From assembly GCA_018067115.1 (NCBI GenBank), contig JAGPVI010000043.1, positions 1 through 11,372 of the forward strand: a stretch of DNA of 11,372 nt. The letters run 5' to 3'. The translations under genes were made by a program, and so were the position numbers. Below are positions 1-5,481 of this stretch, one piece after another. Source of the DNA: Bizionia sp. GTDB taxonomy: Bacteria > Bacteroidota > Bacteroidia > Flavobacteriales > Flavobacteriaceae. Below the pieces are notes generated by a model. The model saw only the letters and a program-made list of their open reading frames with translations. It did not search any database and was not told the origin of the DNA. Numbering within the stretch: position 1 is the first letter of the stretch; each line of letters begins with the position of its first letter.

Positions 1-428
1 CTGTTTTATCAATTATGGATATGGGAGTGGTACGTTCTGCAGTTATAAAAAATGACATTGTATACGTCGAAATCACACTTACCTATAGCGGTTGTCCAGC
101 AATGGATGTGATTGGAGACGATATAAAAGCAGCATTAAAAGCGGCAGGATACCACTCTAAAATAGAATTAATATTAGCCCCAGCTTGGACCACCGATTGG
201 ATTACACCTCGGGGTCGTAAAGCATTAGAGGATTATGGTATTGCAGCACCTTTAAGCGCAGACGCAGATAAAGACGTATTGTTAAACGGTAAACGTATTG
301 TAAAATGTACCAATTGCGGATCTCAAAACACGAGATTGGTAAGTCAATTTGGCTCTACTGCTTGTAAGGCACAATTTCAGTGCGATGACTGCCAAGAGCC
401 TTTTGATTATTTCAAATGTTTGAAGTAA
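1..428 (+). CDS. paaD: PaaD, phenylacetyl-CoA epoxidase-associated protein (5' end missing)
   Basis: This is the C-terminal part of PaaD, a small accessory protein of the PaaABCE ring 1,2-phenylacetyl-CoA epoxidase, thought to help with iron or Fe-S maturation. The frame is open to the left edge (first whole codon at nt 3, reading VLSI before the first Met at nt 15). The family has PVL-[ST]-I-[VT]-DLG-[VM]-VR here, so the Met at nt 15 is internal and about 30 N-terminal residues lie outside the window. A MIP18/DUF59 domain comes first, with the conserved TYSGCPAM motif (Cys codon at nt 93), then AWTTDWITP. A C-terminal zinc ribbon follows: CTNC at nt 306-317 and CDDC at nt 381-392, ending in EPFDYFKC. 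Both halves match E. coli PaaD closely as I remember it. The next gene, paaG, starts 125 bp downstream on the same strand. Confidence 0.95.
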   Translation, partial: VLSIMDMGVVRSAVIKNDIVYVEITLTYSGCPAMDVIGDDIKAALKAAGYHSKIELILAPAWTTDWITPRGRKALEDYGIAAPLSADADKDVLLNGKRIVKCTNCGSQNTRLVSQFGSTACKAQFQCDDCQEPFDYFKCLK

Positions 429-553
429 TTGTGTTGCTTTGGTAGACCTTTTATAAATTAAATAAGAATAGAAATTGAATCTATTTTCTTTTATCATCAA
501 GCGTAGTTTCAATTTATGTAAACCGTGATGAAAAAGACTAAAAAATATAAATT

Positions 554-1336
554 ATGACAGAAAGCATTCAGCTTAAAATAGAAAATAAAGTAGCGACAAT
601 CACGCTAAACAGACCAGAGGTGTTTAACAGTATTAATCGTGAAATGGCATTTTTATTTCAAGATACTTTAGATGCTTGTGAGAAGAATGATGAGGTAAGA
701 GCAATTATTATTACCGGAAGCGGAAAAGCATTTGGAGCAGGTCAAGATTTAAAAGAAGTTACAGATCCAGATTTAAACCCGGGATTTAAAAAAATATTAG
801 AGGAGCATTATAATCCTATCATTACACGTATTAGAAACATTAATAAACCAATTGTTGCCGCAGTAAATGGGGTCGCAGCAGGGGCAGCCGCTAATATTGC
901 ATTGGCTTGCGATATCGTTGTCGCTAGTGAAAAAGCGAATTTTATACAGGCTTTTAGCTTAATAGGTTTAGTGCCAGATAGTGCTGGGACATACTTTTTG
1001 CCTCGATTAATTGGTTTTCAAAAAGCGATGGCGCTAGCTATGTTGGGAGATAAAATATCTGCCGAAGATGCCGAAAAAATGGGAATGATTTACAAGTCAA
1101 TTCCTGCAGAACAGTTCGAAGAAGAAGTTAATAAACTCGCTTTAAAATTAGCTAATATGCCTACAAAAGCGTTAGGTTTTATAAAAGAATTGTTTAATAA
1201 ATCTATTACAAACACCTTAGAAGAACAATTAGCCTTAGAGTCTAAATTACAAATTGAAGCCGCGCAAAGTGAAGATTATGCAGAGGGCGTTGCCGCTTTT
1301 ATGGAAAAACGTAAACCAGTATTTAAAGGGCGCTAG
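554..1336 (+). CDS. paaG: PaaG, 1,2-epoxyphenylacetyl-CoA isomerase (crotonase family)
   Basis: This cytosolic crotonase-fold enzyme converts the ring 1,2-epoxide of phenylacetyl-CoA to oxepin-CoA, and in E. coli also shifts double bonds in later intermediates. It has 260 residues, the usual family length. The oxyanion-hole segments are AFGAGQDLKE (residues 59-68) and GVAAGAAANIALACD (106-120). The diagnostic feature is GLVPDSAGT (138-146): PaaG proteins use an Asp here (Asp136 in E. coli) and lack the two glutamates of true enoyl-CoA hydratases. Asp142 fills that place, and the Glu positions hold other residues. The C-terminal EDYAEGVAAFMEKRKPVFKGR-like tail (split here only in description) is typical of PaaG. 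One small variation is Ala144 where many PaaG proteins have Gly. No good Shine-Dalgarno is visible, only an A-rich leader, which is normal for Bacteroidetes. PaaF is excluded by the missing glutamates. Confidence 0.93.
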   Translation: MTESIQLKIENKVATITLNRPEVFNSINREMAFLFQDTLDACEKNDEVRAIIITGSGKAFGAGQDLKEVTDPDLNPGFKKILEEHYNPIITRIRNINKPIVAAVNGVAAGAAANIALACDIVVASEKANFIQAFSLIGLVPDSAGTYFLPRLIGFQKAMALAMLGDKISAEDAEKMGMIYKSIPAEQFEEEVNKLALKLANMPTKALGFIKELFNKSITNTLEEQLALESKLQIEAAQSEDYAEGVAAFMEKRKPVFKGR

Positions 1337-1459
1337 GATTAATTTAAGCACCGCATAATAACAAAAAAAAGATGTTTTAGAATGCGAAATTTAAACACGA
1401 ATCAAAAACAAGTGTTATTCATTTTCCTGTATTCAACATCTAAAATTAGACAGTAAAAT

Positions 1460-2614
1460 ATGAACGTAGGAATAATAGGAGCAGGAACAATGGGGTCTGG
1501 AATAGCACAAGTCGCATCTACTGCTGGTTGTCGTGTTAAATTATTTGATTTAAATCAATCTGCATTAGATAAAGCCAAAGGCGCTCTAGAAAAAATAGTA
1601 ACACGTCTCGTTGAAAAAGGGCGTATTGATACCGACGAAAAGGCGCGTATTCAAGCTAATATTTCTTATGTAACTAGCTTAAAAGAATTGTCAGATTCTA
1701 ATCTTACAATCGAAGCTATTGTTGAAAATATAGAGGTTAAGAAAAAAGTATTTTCAGAACTTGAAACCTATGTTTCAGAAGATTGTATTATTGCCTCAAA
1801 TACGTCAAGTTTATCGATCGCTTCAATCGCTTCATCATTACAAAAACCAGAACGTTGTGTTGGGATTCACTTTTTTAATCCAGCACCATTAATGAAATTG
1901 GTAGAGGTAGTACCTGCTATCCAAACCTCAAAAGAAGTATTAGAAAAAGCTATCCAAACCATTTCCGACTGGAAAAAAGTGGTGGCAGTAGCAAAAGACA
2001 CGCCCGGGTTTATCGTTAATAGAGTAGCACGACCGTTTTATGGCGAATCGTTACGAATTTATGAAGAAGGGATTGCCGATTTTGCAACCATCGATTACAG
2101 TTTAAAAACCATCGGAAAGTTTAGAATGGGGCCTTTCGAATTAATGGATTTTATAGGTAATGACGTTAATTACACCGTTACAGAAACGGTGTTTACGGCT
2201 TTCTATTTCGACCCAAGATACAAGCCGTCATTTACTCAAAAACGCTTTGCAGAAGCTGGATATTTAGGAAGAAAATCTGGTAAAGGCTATTATAATTATT
2301 CAGAAGGAGCTGTTCAACCAGAGCCTAAAGAAGATAAAGATTTAGCGCAATCTATTTTCGATCGTGTATTAGTAATGTTAATCAATGAAGCAGCAGATGC
2401 ACTATTTTTAAATATAGCATCGGCCGAAGATATCGATAACGCAATGACCAAAGGGGTGAATTATCCAAAAGGATTATTAGCCTGGGCAGACGAAAAAGGA
2501 ATCGAGTGGTGTGTTTCAAAATTAGACGCTTTATATAACGAATATCATGAAGATAGATACCGTTGTAGTCCGCTGCTTAGAAGAATGAAAAATGACAATA
2601 AAACATTTTTTTAA
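1460..2614 (+). CDS. paaH: PaaH, 3-hydroxyadipyl-CoA dehydrogenase (compact form)
   Basis: This NAD-dependent 3-hydroxyacyl-CoA dehydrogenase should oxidise 3-hydroxyadipyl-CoA to 3-oxoadipyl-CoA. The Rossmann motif GAGTMG is at residues 7-12. The catalytic set is complete and spaced as in the family: Ser116 (SNTSSL), His137 (GIHFFNP), Glu149 and Asn187 (GFIVNR). The NAD domain covers about 2-182, a first C-terminal 3HCDH domain about 184-280, and a second, degenerate 3HCDH repeat about 297-382 (contains LINEAADAL and GVNYPKGLLAWAD). At 384 residues it is shorter than E. coli PaaH (475), apparently because the two C-terminal domains are joined by a short linker (about 281-296) rather than a separate spacer region. 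The start at 1460 puts the Rossmann strand at the N terminus, as expected. It follows paaG by 123 bp, and paaI starts 76 bp later. Confidence 0.93.
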   Translation: MNVGIIGAGTMGSGIAQVASTAGCRVKLFDLNQSALDKAKGALEKIVTRLVEKGRIDTDEKARIQANISYVTSLKELSDSNLTIEAIVENIEVKKKVFSELETYVSEDCIIASNTSSLSIASIASSLQKPERCVGIHFFNPAPLMKLVEVVPAIQTSKEVLEKAIQTISDWKKVVAVAKDTPGFIVNRVARPFYGESLRIYEEGIADFATIDYSLKTIGKFRMGPFELMDFIGNDVNYTVTETVFTAFYFDPRYKPSFTQKRFAEAGYLGRKSGKGYYNYSEGAVQPEPKEDKDLAQSIFDRVLVMLINEAADALFLNIASAEDIDNAMTKGVNYPKGLLAWADEKGIEWCVSKLDALYNEYHEDRYRCSPLLRRMKNDNKTFF

Positions 2615-2690
2615 TAAGTAGTCATTTCCATTTCAACTTAAGAACTCTAAAAAGCAATAATCACAACTAATTATTAATACCTATTTACTA

Positions 2691-3101
2691 ATGTCTATAA
2701 AACAACACCTCATACCTAAAAAGATGTTAAGCCTAGATGCGTATAGTACGTGGTTAGGCATAGAAATTTTAGAATGTGAAATAGGCCGATGTAAAGTAGC
2801 AATGACTATTAAAAAAGAAATGCTTAATAGTATGGGGAAAGCGCACGGCGGAATTAGTTATTCGTTGGCCGATACCGCTTTCGGATTTGCAGCAAATACG
2901 CACGGCAAATTTGCTGTGTCTATAGAAACAAGTATTAATCATATTGAAGCCTTAAACGAAGGCGATTATATTACGGCCGAATCTGTAATAGAGTCTGTGA
3001 AAAATAAATTAGGATTTAATATCATCGAAGTAAAACGGGGAGACCAATTAGTAGCTTTGTTTAAAGGTGTTGTATACCGTACAAATAAAGACTGGGAATA
3101 A
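2691..3101 (+). CDS. paaI: PaaI, hotdog-fold acyl-CoA thioesterase
   Basis: PaaI is a hotdog-fold thioesterase (4HBT superfamily) that hydrolyses ring-hydroxylated phenylacetyl-CoA species and so recovers CoA trapped in dead-end products. The protein has 136 residues. The active-site helix segment AHGGISYSLADTAFGFA spans residues 51-67. Asp61 is the expected catalytic carboxylate and Asn46 (MLNSMGKAHGG) the expected partner; both fall at the same numbers as in E. coli PaaI from memory, and the second half (TAES, VALFKG) also fits. The start at 2691 gives the right length for the N-terminal region. It lies 76 bp after paaH and 81 bp before the metallopeptidase, in line with co-transcription. 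The leader is AT-rich with no obvious Shine-Dalgarno. Confidence 0.93.
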   Translation: MSIKQHLIPKKMLSLDAYSTWLGIEILECEIGRCKVAMTIKKEMLNSMGKAHGGISYSLADTAFGFAANTHGKFAVSIETSINHIEALNEGDYITAESVIESVKNKLGFNIIEVKRGDQLVALFKGVVYRTNKDWE

Positions 3102-3182
3102 TATTAAGATTTATTTTAACTTAGCAGTAGGGTGTCCTTTACACAGTAATTAATATTTAATAACACGTAATACTTTAAAGTT

Positions 3183-4043
3183 ATGAAATGGCAAGGAAGA
3201 CGAAAAAGTGAAAATTTAGAAGACCGCAGAGGTATGGGGTCTAAGGGTAAAATTGTAGCAGGAGGAGGTCTAGTTGCCATAGTGGTTATACTATTACAGC
3301 TTTTTGGCGGAGAAACGGGGCAGCAAATAGCGCCACTAATAGAGCAAGTAAGTCAAGGTCAAAGTACGCAACAAGTAGAGCAGCGAGAATTGACAGCTCA
3401 AGAAAAGGAAATAGGAGATTTTGTAGGGACTGTTTTGGCAGATACCGAAGATGTTTGGAATCAAGTTTTTCGTGAAAATAATCTAGGTGATTACAAAGAA
3501 CCAATACTGGTTTTGTTTACAGATGCAGTGAGTACTAGTTGTGGAAATGCAAGCTCTGCATCGGGACCTTTTTATTGTCCCGCAGATCAAAAACTCTATA
3601 TGGATTTAGTTTTTTTCGATGAATTAAAAACACGTTTTGGAGCCCAGGGAGGCGATTTTGCAATAGCGTATGTAACAGCACATGAGATTGGGCATCATAT
3701 TCAAACAGTATTGGGCACGTCTCAAAAAGTAAGACAATTACAACAACAATCAAGTAAAACGGAAGCGAATAAGCTGTCTGTAGCTCAAGAATTACAAGCA
3801 GATTTTTATGCTGGAATTTGGGCACATTATAATCAAAAATATTTAGAAGAGGGCGATATTGAAGAAGCGTTAAGTGCAGCAAATGCTGTGGGTGACGATG
3901 CTATTCAGAAAAGAGTTCGCGGAGATGTTATCCCAGATTCTTTCACACACGGAACCTCAAAGCAACGTATGCAATGGTTTATGAAAGGTTTTAAAACTGG
4001 AGATATAACGCAGGGAGATACCTTTTCGGCAATTTTAAATTAG
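3183..4043 (+). CDS. YpfJ/KPN_02809-type neutral zinc metallopeptidase, membrane-anchored
   Basis: This 286-residue protein belongs to the putative neutral zinc metallopeptidase family (Pfam zinc_peptidase, E. coli YpfJ). The N terminus MKWQGRRKSENLEDRRG is the family signature and fixes the start. One hydrophobic segment (about residues 24-41) after a positively charged N terminus suggests a membrane anchor with the catalytic domain outside the cytoplasm. A Gln-rich, probably flexible linker (about 47-70) follows. The catalytic motif HEIGHH is at 167-172, and ELQADFYAG (203-211) should supply the third zinc ligand, Glu203. Cys120 and Cys132 (in SCGNAS and GPFYCPAD) could form a disulfide, as expected for an exported domain. 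The physiological substrate of this family is not known. It has no known role in phenylacetate breakdown, yet it lies between paaI and paaJ, with paaJ only 13 bp downstream, so it is almost certainly in the same transcript. Confidence 0.9.
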   Translation: MKWQGRRKSENLEDRRGMGSKGKIVAGGGLVAIVVILLQLFGGETGQQIAPLIEQVSQGQSTQQVEQRELTAQEKEIGDFVGTVLADTEDVWNQVFRENNLGDYKEPILVLFTDAVSTSCGNASSASGPFYCPADQKLYMDLVFFDELKTRFGAQGGDFAIAYVTAHEIGHHIQTVLGTSQKVRQLQQQSSKTEANKLSVAQELQADFYAGIWAHYNQKYLEEGDIEEALSAANAVGDDAIQKRVRGDVIPDSFTHGTSKQRMQWFMKGFKTGDITQGDTFSAILN

Positions 4044-4056
4044 AAAAAAACACAAT

Positions 4057-5271
4057 ATGAAAGAAGCATATATAATAGATGGTATTAGAACGCCAATAGG
4101 GAGTTATAAAGGAACACTTTCGGCTGTTCGTACAGACGATTTAGGCGCTCTAGTCATTTCAGAAATAGTAAAAAGAAATCCTAATATTCCAGCAGAAGCA
4201 TACGACGATGTTATTATGGGATGTGCCAATCAGGCTGGAGAAGACAATCGAAACGTAGCGAGAATGTCTTCTTTATTAGCAGGACTACCAGTTACAGTAC
4301 CTGGCGAAACAGTAAATCGTTTATGCGCCTCAGGTTTGTCGGCAATAATTCAAGCTAATCGTGCAATAAAAGCTGGCGACGGAGATGTTTTTATTTCCGG
4401 TGGCGTAGAGAACATGACGCGGGGCCCGTACGTAATGGCAAAACCGTCATCAGCATTTGGTGGCGATTCTAAACTATACGATTCTACTTTCGGATGGCGT
4501 TTTATTAACCCTAAAATGCACCAGCTTTTTGGAACCGACGGTATGGGAAATACTGCCGAAAACCTTGTAGAGAAATTTAATATCTCTCGAGAAGATCAAG
4601 ACCAATTTGCGTATTGGAGTCAATCAAAAGCAACAAAAGCACAGGAAAATGGCCGACTGGCAAAAGAAATTATTACTGTCCAAATCCCGCAGCGTAAAAA
4701 AGATCCTATTCAATTTTCAAAAGACGAGTTTGTTAAACCAACTACCTCTTTAGATATTTTAAGAAAACTGCGCCCAGCATTCAAAAAAGAAGGTGGTAGC
4801 GTAACAGCAGGAAACTCTTCAGGATTAAACGATGGTGCAGCAGCAACTATTATAGCATCTGGAGAGGCAGTAAAAAAATATAATTTAAAGCCATTAGCAC
4901 GTATTGTAAGCTCTGCGGTTGTAGGTGTAGAGCCTAGAATTATGGGAATTGGCCCAGTCGAAGCGTCTAATAAAGCTTTGGAAAAGGCCGGATTAACACT
5001 AGACGATATCGATATTATCGAACTCAACGAAGCCTTCGCAGCGCAAGCTTTAGCCTGCACACGTGCTTGGGGTCTGGCAGATAACGACCCACGATTAAAC
5101 CCTAATGGAGGCGCGATTGCTATTGGCCACCCGCTAGGCGTTACCGGTGCGAGAATTGCATTTTCTGCCGCTTTAGAGCTTAAAGAACAGAACAAGCGCT
5201 ATGCATTAGTTACCATGTGTGTTGGCGTTGGCCAAGGTTACGCGGCAATAATCGAAAACGTTAATATGTAG
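4057..5271 (+). CDS. paaJ: PaaJ, 3-oxoadipyl-CoA / 3-oxo-5,6-dehydrosuberyl-CoA thiolase
   Basis: This thiolase makes two cleavages in the pathway: 3-oxo-5,6-dehydrosuberyl-CoA to 2,3-didehydroadipyl-CoA plus acetyl-CoA, and 3-oxoadipyl-CoA to succinyl-CoA plus acetyl-CoA. It has 404 residues, close to the family norm. The nucleophilic Cys90 is in NRLCASGLSA; NEAFAAQ (324-330), His358 in GGAIAIGHPLGVTGAR and Cys388 in CVGVGQGYA complete the thiolase active site. The N terminus EAYIIDGIRTPIGSYKGTLS is the form seen in PcaF/PaaJ enzymes. From sequence alone, PaaJ cannot be separated from PcaF of the beta-ketoadipate pathway; the neighbours decide for PaaJ. It starts 13 bp after the metallopeptidase stop, with an A-rich leader. 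It is followed by a 210-bp gap containing a structured repeat. Confidence 0.94.
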   Translation: MKEAYIIDGIRTPIGSYKGTLSAVRTDDLGALVISEIVKRNPNIPAEAYDDVIMGCANQAGEDNRNVARMSSLLAGLPVTVPGETVNRLCASGLSAIIQANRAIKAGDGDVFISGGVENMTRGPYVMAKPSSAFGGDSKLYDSTFGWRFINPKMHQLFGTDGMGNTAENLVEKFNISREDQDQFAYWSQSKATKAQENGRLAKEIITVQIPQRKKDPIQFSKDEFVKPTTSLDILRKLRPAFKKEGGSVTAGNSSGLNDGAAATIIASGEAVKKYNLKPLARIVSSAVVGVEPRIMGIGPVEASNKALEKAGLTLDDIDIIELNEAFAAQALACTRAWGLADNDPRLNPNGGAIAIGHPLGVTGARIAFSAALELKEQNKRYALVTMCVGVGQGYAAIIENVNM

Positions 5272-5275
5272 TATT

Positions 5276-5375
5276 TGGGCGTTACCACAAGGGTCGCGCT
5301 TGCACTACTCGCTTCCAGACAGAAAAAGTCTGGAGAGCTCAAACACGCCGTTTAATCGCTAACGCAGGTAAACGG
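5276..5375. repeat. Structured intergenic repeat, probably a dispersed flavobacterial palindromic element
   Basis: Directly after paaJ lies a non-coding block that is more GC-rich than the flanking spacer. GCGTTA (5279-5284) is mirrored by TAACGC (5360-5365). Inside is a perfect hairpin, CCAGAC (5315-5320) with GTCTGG (5328-5333) around the loop AGAAAAA. A further perfect inverted repeat, CCGTTTA (5348-5354) with TAAACGG (5369-5375), overlaps the right end and would compete with the outer pairing. The opening GGGCGTTACCACAAGGGTCG resembles, as far as I remember, a family of dispersed intergenic repeats in flavobacterial genomes in which the ends are conserved and the central hairpin varies. 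No T-run follows the hairpins, so a simple intrinsic terminator is not supported. The boundaries are approximate. Copy number needs the whole genome. Confidence 0.6.
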
Positions 5376-5403
5376 GGTTAAAATAAAATTTCATTTCTAG
5401 AGG

Positions 5404-5419
5404 GTATTTATGCAAATAC
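5404..5419 (+). other. Small hairpin in the paaZ leader
   Basis: GTATTT (5404-5409) and AAATAC (5414-5419) pair perfectly around the 4-nt loop ATGC. It lies 62 bp before the paaZ start. The stem is short and A/T-rich, so this may be chance; it is listed because it stands close to a second palindrome at 5449-5462. Confidence 0.25.
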
Positions 5420-5448
5420 AATACCACCGAGAAAGACAAATCATAGTT

Positions 5449-5462
5449 TCCTTTTAAAAGGA
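5449..5462. promoter_or_regulatory. 14-bp perfect palindrome upstream of paaZ (possible operator or leader hairpin)
   Basis: TCCTTTTAAAAGGA is a perfect palindrome whose right edge is 19 bp before the paaZ ATG. Its 3' half continues into AGGAG, which looks like a Shine-Dalgarno but ends about 18 nt before the start codon, too far for normal use. A dimeric repressor site (phenylacetate clusters are often controlled by PaaR/PaaX-type regulators) is one reading. No regulator gene and no clear promoter is seen nearby, so the function is a guess; an AT-rich palindrome can also arise by chance. Confidence 0.25.
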
Positions 5463-5481
5463 GAAGATAAAATAGTATGCG

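Noticed and set aside
15..428. paaD as a complete gene starting at the ATG at nt 15
   Set aside because: The frame stays open to the left edge and the residues before this Met (VLSI) match the conserved family sequence, so the Met is internal.
434..441. TTGCTTTG as a -7 promoter box before paaG
   Set aside because: One mismatch, and no TTG/TTTG at the required 17-23 nt upstream distance (nearest are 11 and 28 nt away).
467..485. Hairpin AATAGA/TCTATT after paaD
   Set aside because: The stem is only 6 bp of mostly A/T pairs and the following T-rich stretch is interrupted; too weak to call a terminator.
282..512. Minus-strand open frame across the end of paaD and the following gap
   Set aside because: It overlaps the conserved zinc ribbon of paaD and has no recognisable motif.
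554..1336. This gene as PaaF, the dehydroadipyl-CoA hydratase
   Set aside because: It lacks both hydratase glutamates and has the PaaG-specific Asp in LVPDSAGT.
3286..3882. Two minus-strand open frames opposite the metallopeptidase gene (3286-3504 and 3535-3882)
   Set aside because: Leucine-rich shadow frames opposite a well-supported gene; no domain, no leader signal.
4710..5195. 161-codon open frame on the minus strand inside paaJ
   Set aside because: It lies wholly opposite a clear thiolase gene with an intact active site. Its protein is rich in Ala, Ser and Pro without a recognisable domain, as expected from an antisense frame.
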